Of a DNA stretch of 64,000 bases, positions 1 to 8,071 are shown piece after piece; positions within the stretch are counted from its first letter, which is position 1, and the number at the start of each line of letters is the position of its first letter. Under the pieces are notes generated by a model. That model did not search any database. It had not been told where the DNA came from and worked only from the letters and a program-made list of their open reading frames with translations. The position numbers and the translations under genes were made by a program. Source of the DNA: an uncultured Prevotella sp. (lineage in GTDB: Bacteria > Bacteroidota > Bacteroidia > Bacteroidales > Bacteroidaceae); assembly GCA_905233165.1 (NCBI GenBank), contig CAJODL010000004.1, forward strand, positions 271,436 through 335,435, written 5' to 3'.

Positions 1-1274
1 TTAAATCCCAACACATTCTGAAAGACATCCCCTACAGACGACAGCCAAGGATGGTTAAGGTCCTCCTGCCAAGAGCTTACATGCATGACGATATCGACGG
101 TGGCACCTGTGAGGGTGAAAATCTTTGATATATTGTCAGCAAGCTCGTCCAAAGCCTGCAATGAGAAACTCCTCGTGTGAGAAGAGATGAGGCATTGGGA
201 ATTACCTGAAACCTGAAACTTGAAACCTGAGACCTCCGTGTCTATGATGCCGATGTTATTGCTGGTCTCGACGTTGCCATCTTCACGCATGGTGACAGGT
301 CCGACAGGGATGCCGTTGACGCTTGCCAGTATCAGGTGTGTTCCCTCTTCGTTTATTACTGAGGAATGCCATACTGCCGTTTCTGACGTAATGATCACAT
401 CAGGGTCTGTAACAGAATACTGCGCCTTGACAGCATCGTTACATTGCCCTACGAGGGTGTTGAAAGCATCCAAGTCTTCTTTCGGAATACATATCTTCGC
501 CTGCGCCTCGCCAGGGATGGCAGAATAAGCCTGCCCACCTTTTATATTTATAATATATAGCTTTATGTTTGCCTGACGTATTGCTACCAAAAGCAGGTTA
601 CACAATATCTTTATGGCGTTAGCACGTCCTTTTCCTATATCTACACCACTATGTCCACCTTGTCCGCCAGCAACAGCAACAGATAGTGTCACATATCCTT
701 CAGGCATAGCGATGCGTTTGTAAGGCAGATGGGCCACCTGTATGTGTGCTCCAGCTGATGCTACAGTTATCTCGTCATATGCCTCGGAGTCGATATTCAG
801 GATGCGCTTGCCTTTGAAGAAATCAGGAGCCATATTGGCCGCTCCCGACATATCCGTTTCCTCACATGTTGTTGTAAGAACTTCGAGTTTAGGGTGGGGT
901 AGTGTGTCGTCAGAAAGTATGCTCAATGCTATGGATAATCCTATGCCGTTATCAGCACCTAAAGAGGTGTGGTCAGCACGCATCCAGTGTTCACCGTCTT
1001 CGTCATATTCTATCGGTGTCACAGGTCCAGGGACGGCATATCCCTCTTCCGCCACACAAACCATATCCATGTGGTTGAGCATCACGATAGGCTCCCTGTC
1101 TTCGTAGCCAGGCGTCGCGGGACTCTCTATCACCACACAGTTGTTCGCATCGCGCTTATATGTAAGACGGTGTTCCTCGGCAAATTGACACAAAAAGTCA
1201 GCTACAGCCTGCTCCTTATGCGAAGGACGAGGAATAGTACACAATTGTTTGAATATGTCGAGATAAGGAATCAT
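1..1274 (-). CDS. pepD: Aminoacyl-histidine dipeptidase (PepD, M20 family), 3' end cut by window
   Basis: This is a cytosolic zinc dipeptidase that hydrolyses Xaa-His and related dipeptides (family knowledge). I translated it by hand on the minus strand from ATG at 1274. The metal-binding motif LNHMDMVC, the segment GADNGIG and the catalytic TTCEETDMSGA are all visible. About 424 residues are present and the frame is still open at base 1; the family is near 485-490 residues, so roughly 60 C-terminal residues are missing. Its ATG overlaps the stop of the upstream nucleoside phosphorylase by 4 nt (ATGA), so the two are probably translationally coupled. One oddity: at 205-233 the coding sequence contains a 7-bp tandem repeat (TTTCAAG, TTTCAGG, TTTCAGG) that also occurs in the intergenic DNA at 2146-2166. 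It encodes GFKFQVSG. Confidence 0.93.
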   Translation of the reverse strand, partial: MIPYLDIFKQLCTIPRPSHKEQAVADFLCQFAEEHRLTYKRDANNCVVIESPATPGYEDREPIVMLNHMDMVCVAEEGYAVPGPVTPIEYDEDGEHWMRADHTSLGADNGIGLSIALSILSDDTLPHPKLEVLTTTCEETDMSGAANMAPDFFKGKRILNIDSEAYDEITVASAGAHIQVAHLPYKRIAMPEGYVTLSVAVAGGQGGHSGVDIGKGRANAIKILCNLLLVAIRQANIKLYIINIKGGQAYSAIPGEAQAKICIPKEDLDAFNTLVGQCNDAVKAQYSVTDPDVIITSETAVWHSSVINEEGTHLILASVNGIPVGPVTMREDGNVETSNNIGIIDTEVSGFKFQVSGNSQCLISSHTRSFSLQALDELADNISKIFTLTGATVDIVMHVSSWQEDLNHPWLSSVGDVFQNVLGF

Positions 1275-2134
1275 ATTCTTTCAAGTACTAATTCTATCAG
1301 GTCAGTAATTGAGGATTTATATTCCGTATTCATCTCTTTGTTGTAGCGGTTGGCAACAACGATGCAACACGTCATCGCCTTATGTCCCAGCAAAGCAGCA
1401 AGTCCTGCAAGAGCCGATGATTCCATTTCGAAGTTACAAATCCTCAGACCGTCATATTCGAAGGCCTCTATCTTTTCGTTCTGGTCAGGGTCTTGTATTG
1501 CCAGACGCACCTCTCGTCCCTGCGGGCCATAGAATCCTCCGCAGGCACAGGTGATACCCTTAACCATATCGTCACCGGCAACGCGCTCTATGAGGTCCTT
1601 GTCAGCAACAGCCACATAAGGTGCAGGCTTTTTCGCTGACCACAGCATGTCTTTCATGAACGCCTTTTCGAGGGCTAAATCGCACACCTCGTCGCGTCCT
1701 GCATAATAGTTCAGCAAGCCATCAAAGCCTATACTCTTTACTGATGCTATAAAAGAGCCTATCGGAGTGAATGGCTGCAGGCCACCACAAGTACCCAGAC
1801 GCACCAGTTCGAGAGTCTTGAGTTCCTGTTTTACCTCACGTTTTTCGAGGTCTATATTCACGAGGGCATCGAGTTCTGTCATCACAATGTCGATGTTGTC
1901 GCATCCTATGCCAGTAGAGACACAACTGATGCGCTTGCCCTTGTAAGTGCCTGTGATAGTATGGAATTCGCGACTCTGTACTTCGCACTCTATGGTGTCA
2001 AAATACTTTGCTACCATAGTGACTCTATCCTGATCGCCAACAAGGATTATCTTGTCAGCAATCTGTTCAGGACGCAAATGCAGATGGAATACGCTTCCAT
2101 CTGCATTTATTGGTAATTCTGATTCTGGTATCAT
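1271..2134 (-). CDS. Nucleoside phosphorylase (uridine phosphorylase-like, NP-I family)
   Basis: A 287-residue protein of the PNP/UDP phosphorylase superfamily, which cleaves nucleosides with phosphate to free base and pentose-1-phosphate in the cytosol (salvage). The phosphate- and base-site motifs are visible: VSTGIGCDNIDIVMTEL near residue 75, a glycine-rich RLGTCGG near 113, and FEMESSALAGLAALLG near 235, typical of the uridine phosphorylase branch. The length is slightly above the common 250-260 residues. It lies upstream of pepD with a 4-nt overlap and downstream of the NfnAB-like gene across a 77-bp gap of tandem repeats. Uridine rather than purine specificity is inferred from the FEMES context only. 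Confidence 0.88.
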   Translation of the reverse strand: MIPESELPINADGSVFHLHLRPEQIADKIILVGDQDRVTMVAKYFDTIECEVQSREFHTITGTYKGKRISCVSTGIGCDNIDIVMTELDALVNIDLEKREVKQELKTLELVRLGTCGGLQPFTPIGSFIASVKSIGFDGLLNYYAGRDEVCDLALEKAFMKDMLWSAKKPAPYVAVADKDLIERVAGDDMVKGITCACGGFYGPQGREVRLAIQDPDQNEKIEAFEYDGLRICNFEMESSALAGLAALLGHKAMTCCIVVANRYNKEMNTEYKSSITDLIELVLERI

Positions 2135-2145
2135 TGAACATTGAG

Positions 2146-2211
2146 TTTCAAGTTTCAGGTTTCAGGTCTTTAACCGTTAACCTTTAACCGTTAACCTTTA
2201 ACCGTTAACCG
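2146..2211. repeat. Short tandem heptamer repeats
   Basis: The gap between the nucleoside phosphorylase and the flavoprotein gene consists of TTTCAAG/TTTCAGG units (2146-2166), then alternating TTAACCG and TTAACCT heptamers up to the flavoprotein stop codon. Related 6-7 bp arrays occur in many other gaps of this window. Confidence 0.8.
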
Positions 2212-4554
2212 TTATTTGCTAAGCATTTCGTCCATATTCTTGGCAGCATTTCTGCCATCACCCATAGCGAGGATAACAGTAGCGCCACCACGCACGATAT
2301 CACCACCGGCATAGATGTTAGAGCGGCTTGACTGCATGCCCTCGTTTACTGCGATGGTATTCTTGCGACCCAGTTCCAATCCCTTTATAGACTTTGGAAC
2401 GAGTGGGTTAGGAGAAACGCCAATGGCAACGACTACCTGATCAACGTCGATGGTAATCTTCTCGCCTGTTGGTTCTGGAGAACGACGACCAGAAGCATCT
2501 GGTTCACCCAGTTTCATCACTTCGAGGACAGCCTGCTGCACAGCACCCTTCTCGTCGCCGATATATTCTACCGGGTTATGCAGGGTGAGGAATGTGATAC
2601 CCTCTTCCTTAGCATGCTTTACCTCCTCAAGACGTGCTGGCATCTCCTGCTCAGAGCGACGATAAACCAATGTCACATTTGCTCCAAGACGCTTTGCTGT
2701 ACGGCAAGAGTCCATAGCAGTATTACCACCACCAACGACGAGGACGTTCTTACCAAGGTTGATAGGAGTATCAGTCTTTGGGTTTGCAGCATCCATGAGG
2801 TTCACACGAGTGAGGTACTCATTAGATGACATTATGTTGATGAGGTTTTCACCAGGTATATTCATGAAGTTTGGCAATCCAGCACCAGAAGCGACGAAGA
2901 TACCCTTGAAGCCCTGTGCCTCGAGTTCGTCAGTAGTGATAGACTTACCCACGATAACATCTGTCTGGAAGTGAACACCCATCTTGCGGAGGTTCTCTAT
3001 CTCAACGTCCACGATAGCGTTAGGCAGACGGAACTCTGGAATACCATATTTCAGCACACCGCCGATTTCGTGAAGAGCCTCAAAGACGTAAACGTCGTAA
3101 CCCTTCTTCACCATATCGCCAGCGAAAGAGAGTCCTGCAGGACCAGAACCAACAACAGCTACCTTTATGCCGTTAGAAGGTGCTACGTCAGGCAGAGAGA
3201 TGTTTCCGCTCTGTCTCTCATAGTCAGCAGCAAAGCGCTCCAGATAACCTATTGCTACAGCTGGCTCGTTCATCTTCAGGTGGATACACTTGCTCTCACA
3301 TTGCTTCTCCTGAGGACATACACGTCCGCAGACAGCAGGCAGGGCAGAAGTGTTCTTCAGCACCTTGGCAGCAGCCAGGAACTGACCACGCTCGATATTC
3401 TTGATGAATGAAGGAATATTGATGTTTACAGGACAACCCTCTACACAAGAAGGGTTAGCACAGTCGAGACAACGCTTAGCCTCTGTGAGAGCCATCTCCT
3501 TCGTAAGGCCCTGGTTCACCTCTTCTGTACGTGTTGTAGCACGATATACCGGGTCCAGTTCAGGCATTACGACACGTGGAATAGCTGTACGCTCTTTTGG
3601 CTTCATGCTCTTGCGGAGCTCTTCACGCCAAGGAGCCTTACGGTCTGTGAGCACTTCGATAGAGTCGTCAACAGGAGCATTGTCCATCTTGACGTCGGTA
3701 TGCTCATTATATCCTGTTTCCACATCCTGATAAACGTGGTCAGCATAGTGTTCCATCTCTTCCTGTTCTTCACGCTTGAAGGTTCCCATGCGCTTGAACA
3801 TCTCGTCCCAGTCAACGAGGGCACCGTCAAACTCAGGACCGTCGATGCAGACAAACTTTGTCTTGCCACCGATTGTCAGACGGCAGGCACCACACATACC
3901 AGTTCCGTCAACCATGATAGTGTTCAGAGAAACGTCTGTTGAGATGCCATACTTCTGTGTCATGAGGCAAGAGAACTTCATCATGATTGGAGGTCCAATA
4001 GCGAATGCCTTATCGATGTGCTCCTGCTGGCAGAACTTCTCGATGCCGACTGTTACGACACCCTTCTCGCCCTTAGAGCCATCGTCAGTCATGATGATTA
4101 CCTCGTCAGAAGAAGCACGAATCTCGTCCTCCATGATTACGAGGTCAGCAGTACGTCCTGCTATGACAGAGAGTACTCTGTTGCCAGCAGCCTTCAGACC
4201 ACGGATGATAGGGAGCATAGGAGCAGCACCCAGACCACCACAGGCACAGATAACAGTACCGAACTTCTCGATGTGTGTAGGGTTGCCGAGAGGTCCTACG
4301 ATGTCTGCAACAGAATCACCTACATTCAGATTGCAGAGTTTTGTTGATGACATACCAACCTCTTGTATCACCAGCATGATGCATCCTCTTTCGATGTCAG
4401 CATCGGCGATAGTAAGTGGCATACGTTCAGAGTGCTTGTCAACACGCACGATAACAAAGTTTCCCGGCTTGCGACTCTTCGCAATCAAGGGAGCCTCAAT
4501 CTCCATACAGAATACCTTCTCGGAGAATTGCTTTTTAGAAAGAATTTTGAACAT
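2212..4554 (-). CDS. Fused NADPH flavoprotein: ferredoxin-NADP reductase (NfnA/SudB-like) plus glutamate synthase small subunit-like (NfnB/GltD-like)
   Basis: The 780-residue protein joins two enzymes that are often separate. Residues 1-280 form a ferredoxin-NADP-reductase-like half: FAD motif RMPLTI near 44, a glycine-rich NAD(P) site, and a [2Fe-2S] cysteine cluster (GMCGACRL near 219 and a further Cys near 235). Residues 330-780 resemble the GltD/NfnB half: two 4Fe-4S cysteine motifs (CLDCANPSCVEGCP near 361, CGRVCPQEKQC near 409), FAD motif VGSGPAGL near 467 and NADPH motif VGGGNTAMDS near 608. The architecture matches NADH-dependent ferredoxin:NADP oxidoreductase or sulfide dehydrogenase rather than a true glutamate synthase, since no large GltB subunit is nearby. 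Its role in NADPH/ferredoxin balance is inferred. Confidence 0.9.
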   Translation of the reverse strand: MFKILSKKQFSEKVFCMEIEAPLIAKSRKPGNFVIVRVDKHSERMPLTIADADIERGCIMLVIQEVGMSSTKLCNLNVGDSVADIVGPLGNPTHIEKFGTVICACGGLGAAPMLPIIRGLKAAGNRVLSVIAGRTADLVIMEDEIRASSDEVIIMTDDGSKGEKGVVTVGIEKFCQQEHIDKAFAIGPPIMMKFSCLMTQKYGISTDVSLNTIMVDGTGMCGACRLTIGGKTKFVCIDGPEFDGALVDWDEMFKRMGTFKREEQEEMEHYADHVYQDVETGYNEHTDVKMDNAPVDDSIEVLTDRKAPWREELRKSMKPKERTAIPRVVMPELDPVYRATTRTEEVNQGLTKEMALTEAKRCLDCANPSCVEGCPVNINIPSFIKNIERGQFLAAAKVLKNTSALPAVCGRVCPQEKQCESKCIHLKMNEPAVAIGYLERFAADYERQSGNISLPDVAPSNGIKVAVVGSGPAGLSFAGDMVKKGYDVYVFEALHEIGGVLKYGIPEFRLPNAIVDVEIENLRKMGVHFQTDVIVGKSITTDELEAQGFKGIFVASGAGLPNFMNIPGENLINIMSSNEYLTRVNLMDAANPKTDTPINLGKNVLVVGGGNTAMDSCRTAKRLGANVTLVYRRSEQEMPARLEEVKHAKEEGITFLTLHNPVEYIGDEKGAVQQAVLEVMKLGEPDASGRRSPEPTGEKITIDVDQVVVAIGVSPNPLVPKSIKGLELGRKNTIAVNEGMQSSRSNIYAGGDIVRGGATVILAMGDGRNAAKNMDEMLSK

Positions 4555-4569
4555 AATATTTTTGTATCT

Positions 4570-4627
4570 GAATAATCGGAATAATCTGAATAATCGGAGC
4601 CTTAGACCTTTGACCTTAGACCTTTGA
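4570..4627. repeat. Short tandem repeats between serS and the flavoprotein gene
   Basis: Three near-copies of AATAATCGGA/AATAATCTGA are followed by heptamer-like units built from CCTTAGA and CCTTTGA. No promoter was recognised here, so the flavoprotein gene may be read from the serS side. Confidence 0.65.
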
Positions 4628-4630
4628 CTA

Positions 4631-5950
4631 TTATTTTATAATGTCTGTACCCATATATGGAACCAACGCTGCTGGCACTTTGATGCCGTCCTCTGTCTGG
4701 TTGTTTTCGAGGATAGCAGCGACGATGCGAGGAAGGGCAAGGGCAGAACCGTTCAAGGTGTGGCAGAGTTCTGTCTTCTTTGTCTCGCTGTTGCGATAGC
4801 GACACTTCAGGCGGTTTGCCTGGTATGTATCAAAGTTTGATACAGAAGATACCTCGAGCCAACGACCCTGTGCCTCAGAATAAACCTCGAAGTCGTAGCA
4901 GATAGATGATGTGAAGCTCTGGTCACCACCACACAGCAACAAGATTCTGTAAGGCAACTCCAACTTCTTCAGCAATCCCTCTACATGCTCCAGCATCTCC
5001 TTGTGAGACTCCTTTGAGTGCTCAGGCTTGTCGATGCGTACAATCTCTATCTTGGAGAATTCATGCAGGCGGTTAAGACCACGCACGTCCTTACCATAGC
5101 TGCCAGCCTCTCTACGGAAGCATTGTGTGTAAGCACAGTTCTTGATAGGCAGGTCCTTCTCGTCGAGGATTACATCGCGATAGATGTTTGTTACAGGCAC
5201 CTCAGCTGTTGGGATGAGATAAAGGTCATCTACTTCACAATGATACATCTGACCCTCCTTGTCTGGCAACTGTCCTGTGCCGTAGCCAGAAGCCTGGTTA
5301 ACGACTGTTGGAGGCATTATCTCTGTATATCCTGCAGCACGAGCCTGATCGAGGAAGAAGTTGATGAGGGCTCTCTGCAGACGTGCTCCCAAACCGATAT
5401 AGACAGGGAATCCGGCACCAGTAATCTTTACGCCCAAGTCGAAGTCGATGAGGTTATATTTCTTAGCCAGCTCCCAGTGGGGCAGGGGATTAGCGATACC
5501 CAGTGAAGGGTTAACATCCCAGTTGCCTACGGTATCTGTGCCGTCACACTCCTTCAGGTTACTCTTTACCACATGGTTATCCTCAGCAGCACGTCCTTCT
5601 GGTACTTCGTCGTAAGGAATGTTAGGAATCTGGCACAGCAATGTTACGAGCTGCTGTTCTGCATTAGCCTTCTCCTCTTCCAATGCCTTACTCTTTTCCT
5701 TCAAGGCTGCAACGTCAGCCTTAGCCTTTTCTGCAGCCTCTTTGTCGCCCTGCTTCATTAGCATGCCAATGCGGCTGGCCTCCTTCTTCTGTTCTGAGAG
5801 GCAGTTGTCCAGTTCCTGTTGTGATTCACGACGTTTCTTGTCAACAGCAATCACCTCCTCGATAGCCTGCTCAGCATTAGGAAAGTGTTTCTTATTCAAT
5901 CCCGCAATGACGCGAGCCTTCTCTTCTGTAATAAGTTTTAATGTAAGCAT
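4631..5950 (-). CDS. serS: Seryl-tRNA synthetase
   Basis: A class II synthetase that charges tRNA-Ser in the cytosol. The 439 residues begin with a long charged coiled-coil arm (about residues 30-105) that reads the tRNA-Ser long variable arm. Then come class II motif 2 (CFRREAGSYGKDVRGL) and motif 3 (HTLNGSALALPRIVAAILEN), with LEVSSVSNFDTYQANRL between. Length and order fit the family (about 425-430 residues). The upstream 143 bp up to the divergent DUF4468-like gene are AT-rich. A tRNA-Ser gene also lies in this window at 43366. Confidence 0.97.
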   Translation of the reverse strand: MLTLKLITEEKARVIAGLNKKHFPNAEQAIEEVIAVDKKRRESQQELDNCLSEQKKEASRIGMLMKQGDKEAAEKAKADVAALKEKSKALEEEKANAEQQLVTLLCQIPNIPYDEVPEGRAAEDNHVVKSNLKECDGTDTVGNWDVNPSLGIANPLPHWELAKKYNLIDFDLGVKITGAGFPVYIGLGARLQRALINFFLDQARAAGYTEIMPPTVVNQASGYGTGQLPDKEGQMYHCEVDDLYLIPTAEVPVTNIYRDVILDEKDLPIKNCAYTQCFRREAGSYGKDVRGLNRLHEFSKIEIVRIDKPEHSKESHKEMLEHVEGLLKKLELPYRILLLCGGDQSFTSSICYDFEVYSEAQGRWLEVSSVSNFDTYQANRLKCRYRNSETKKTELCHTLNGSALALPRIVAAILENNQTEDGIKVPAALVPYMGTDIIK

Positions 5951-6045
5951 TTTAGTTTATAATGTTTTTAATTTTTTAATCTTAGATTAATTCCGCGCAA
6001 AGTTACGAATTTTTTTTCATACCAACAAATAAATGTTATTTTTTT

Positions 6046-6077
6046 CTTGTGTGTTCAGATACTTTTATATAATTTTG
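6046..6077 (+). promoter_or_regulatory. Bacteroidota-type promoter for the DUF4468-like gene
   Basis: CTTG at 6046-6049 and TAATTTTG at 6070-6077 are separated by 20 bp, matching the TTTG / TAnnTTTG pattern of the phylum. The predicted transcript starts near 6084, upstream of the ATG at 6130. Confidence 0.6.
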
Positions 6078-6129
6078 CAGCGGAAACGCGATATTGTTGT
6101 CACTCGACAAAGTTCAAAAGATACTTGCT

Positions 6130-6882
6130 ATGATAAAAAATATAGTACTTACCATTCTGCTCAGTCTTTGTGGAATTGCAATGCCAGTTAATGCACAAGT
6201 GATGCGTGCTGCCGACCTTGAGAAGTATGCCAAAGAAAGATATGGTGACAAATGGCTTGATGCAGCTGCAAACCTCGCCAAAGACGTACGCTTCGATAAA
6301 AATCAGTCTATGACCTATCAAGAGGTTATTGAGGCTCCTGGCAAGACCAAACAACAGCTCTATGTGATGCTCAATTATTGGGCCACCGCTACCTTTAAGG
6401 ATAAGCAGGCCATAACTCTCAACGATAAGGATGCTGGCTGCATTATCATCTCATCCACCATCGATGCTATTGCCGACCATACAGGCACACTATATCGCTA
6501 CATTGTGAATATCACGCCTATTATCAGGATAGACATCAAAGACGGCAAGGTGCGTGTGACATATACTGTGCAGAACTATGATGTGCTGAAGGTAGAGAGT
6601 GGCGGATGGCTGGGAGGTCTGACAGAGACGGACAGAGACCGTAACAGACGCAAAGATGTCTATGGTGATGGTAAGCGCATGAATGCCGACAAGACGGACA
6701 GACACCTCTATGACGAACAATGGCAGATAGACCTGCGCTATCCCTTCGTAGAGAAAGATTCCCAGAAACGCACCTGCGCCAAAGCCCTCGTCATGACCCA
6801 TGCCTATTCTAATGCCATCATGGATAAGATAGAAGAAGCAGTCAAGAACGGTCTGATAGGTAATGAAGACGATAATTGGTAA
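6130..6882 (+). CDS. Secreted DUF4468-like protein
   Basis: A 250-residue protein from ATG 6130. A TTG at 6094 would extend it by 12 residues, but the signal peptide (MIKNIVLTILLSLCGIAMPV, then NAQ) begins at this ATG. The mature part (YAKERYGDKWLDAAANLA, then EAPGKTKQQLYVMLNYWA, then AGCIIISSTIDA) resembles the Bacteroidota DUF4468 family with a TBP-like fold. That family is found in small exported proteins of unknown function. The C-terminus is basic (DRDRNRRKDVYGDGKR) and then helical. The gene stands alone, with its own promoter and gene-free region A downstream. Confidence 0.75.
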   Translation: MIKNIVLTILLSLCGIAMPVNAQVMRAADLEKYAKERYGDKWLDAAANLAKDVRFDKNQSMTYQEVIEAPGKTKQQLYVMLNYWATATFKDKQAITLNDKDAGCIIISSTIDAIADHTGTLYRYIVNITPIIRIDIKDGKVRVTYTVQNYDVLKVESGGWLGGLTETDRDRNRRKDVYGDGKRMNADKTDRHLYDEQWQIDLRYPFVEKDSQKRTCAKALVMTHAYSNAIMDKIEEAVKNGLIGNEDDNW

Positions 6883-7240
6883 GGCCGTAAAAGTTGTATC
6901 AATAAGTAAAGAACGCTGTTTTTTTGTTTTAGGCGCCTAAAAATTTTTTTTATGCGCCTGTAGCAAATTTTTGCTACCATTAATGCTCGCAATTGTTACC
7001 CTTAAGGGTTGCAATTTTTCCCTCTCATTTCCGAGTGCAATGTTGCGGTTTTATTCTCTTTCATAAACTTTCTACTTTTAACTTTTAAACTGACTCTCAA
7101 CTCTAAACTCTAAACTTTAAACTTTATCTCTCAAATCCATCGGCAAAGGTACTGCTTTTTTATCACCCCCACAATAGGTTTTGAAGAGTATTTTGGTGAG
7201 TTAAAAGGTGTTAATAAATTTAAGCGGTGTTGGAGGCGTA

Positions 7241-7380
7241 CCATGCGCGCCATGCGCGCCATTGCAATTTTGCAATTAGCTAATTTTTTTCTCTACAATT
7301 TTTTATATTATATATATATATAATATAAATATAGTTATACTCCTTTTTGTTATGCTATTCAAAAACCATTTGGCGCGCCT
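7241..7380. repeat. Repeat-palindrome module A1
   Basis: Two direct copies of CCATGCGCG (7241-7258) plus a partial third, then a 28-bp perfect palindrome of A and T only at 7302-7329 (symmetric about 7315/7316). One inverted copy of the unit, TGGCGCGCC, follows at 7371-7379. The architecture matches module A2 next to it with a different repeat unit. Confidence 0.75.
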
Positions 7381-7420
7381 CTGTTATAACCCAATTCGTA
7401 GAAGATTATTACTTATTGTT

Positions 7421-7611
7421 CGTGACATCGTGACATCGTGTCATCGTGTCAAATGCATTTTCCATATTCAGTATTAGAGAGCAACGAAAAGTGTGACAAA
7501 TACTATATTTTAAACTTTATATATATATTATATATAATATATATAAAAATTAATAGACCCTTAAAGTCACGATTATTGAAATACCAAATGACACGATGAC
7601 ACGATGTCACG
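7421..7611. repeat. Repeat-palindrome module A2
   Basis: The left arm has four 8-bp units (CGTGACAT twice, CGTGTCAT, CGTGTCAA) at 7421-7452. The right arm has three inverted units at 7588-7611. Bases 7429-7451 and 7589-7611 are exact 23-bp inverted copies. Between them lies a 26-bp perfect AT palindrome at 7520-7545. Direct iterons, central AT-rich palindrome and inverted iterons resemble a replication-origin or recombinase-site layout. Confidence 0.85.
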
Positions 7612-7730
7612 TTACCGCTCTTTAGCATATTTTCCTAGCTATGACAGGCCAATTGCCCCTTGTCATATATGGCTTAAGCGTCACGCTGTCACGCCTATGA
7701 TTTTCGCTTTTCCGACGTGAGCGAACTCTC

Positions 7731-7770
7731 GGTCCGTCGGGCACGGACAGGGAGTCCGTAAGGACGGACC
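7731..7770. other. Two-tier hairpin
   Basis: The outer stem GGTCCGTC (7731-7738) pairs with GACGGACC (7763-7770). The inner stem ACGGAC (7743-7748) pairs with GTCCGT (7754-7759). There is no T-tract, so it is not an obvious terminator. It could act as a cruciform or as RNA structure. Confidence 0.7.
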
Positions 7771-7843
7771 AACTTTTAGCCTTAAGGTAAAATAATACAC
7801 TTTGTAGTTTACACTCTCAACTCCAAAATGCAAAAGCCGATGA

Positions 7844-7863
7844 GGGAGGGGTTGAGGGAGGGG
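7844..7863 (+). other. G-quadruplex-type motif
   Basis: Four runs of at least three G with loops of 1, 4 and 1 nt (GGGAGGGGTTGAGGGAGGGG) lie about 160 bp upstream of the restriction operon promoter. This is a plus-strand sequence pattern; folding was not tested. Confidence 0.55.
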
Positions 7864-7891
7864 TTGAGTGTAGGGTGAGGGAGTGGTCAAA

Positions 7892-8038
7892 AGTACCTCT
7901 CCCTCAGCTTGAGCCCAGTGTTCATGGGCCTTGTAGCCATACAGAGGGAGTGGGGGAGGATTAAAACGCAAAAAACTTATTTTCTGAAAAATATTACGAT
8001 TTTCTTTGTTTTATTGGAATTTTTTTGTAATTTTGCAG
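7892..8038. repeat. 147-bp segment shared with region D (copy 1)
   Basis: Strongly similar (by eye about four in five bases) to 56704-56849. The left half can fold: CTCCCTC (7899-7905) pairs with GAGGGAG (7944-7950), and an inner stem GCCCA/TGGGC lies at 7913-7929. The right half holds the promoter. A shorter related stretch occurs in region B at 36923-36977. Confidence 0.8.
8005..8035 (+). promoter_or_regulatory. Promoter of the restriction operon
   Basis: TTTG at 8005-8008 and TAATTTTG at 8028-8035, spacer 19 bp. This places the transcript start near 8042, so the nuclease-methyltransferase must begin at ATG 8072 and not at the upstream in-frame ATG 8006. Confidence 0.75.
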
Positions 8039-8071
8039 ATTAGAAGAAACCTAAAGAAAAATATATCAAAT

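Larger units (their letters stand above)
6883..8071. other. Gene-free region A (two repeat-palindrome modules, hairpins, shared right end)
   Basis: About 1.2 kb without a credible gene. In order it holds GC-rich inverted bits around 6931-6977 (AGGCGCCT and GTAGCAAATTTTTGCTAC), heptamer repeats near 7095-7135, module A1 (7241-7380), module A2 (7421-7611), a two-tier hairpin (7731-7770), a G-rich tract (7844-7863), and a 147-bp segment (7892-8038) that also ends region D. The right end carries the promoter of the restriction operon. The minus-strand ORF at 7681-7971 is not supported. Confidence 0.8.

Noticed and set aside
3776..4627. Long plus-strand ORF (283 codons) antisense to the flavoprotein gene
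   Set aside because: It lies wholly opposite a gene with clear FAD, Fe-S and NADPH motifs; its translation has no domain and is a codon-bias shadow.
7681..7971. Minus-strand ORF in region A whose peptide (YGYKAHEHWAQ) resembles a frame in region D (YGCKSHKHWAH)
   Set aside because: Substitutions between the two copies fall in all three codon positions and change residues, so conservation is at DNA/RNA level rather than protein level.
8006..8071. Upstream ATG start for the nuclease-methyltransferase
   Set aside because: The promoter -7 box is at 8028-8035, downstream of this ATG.
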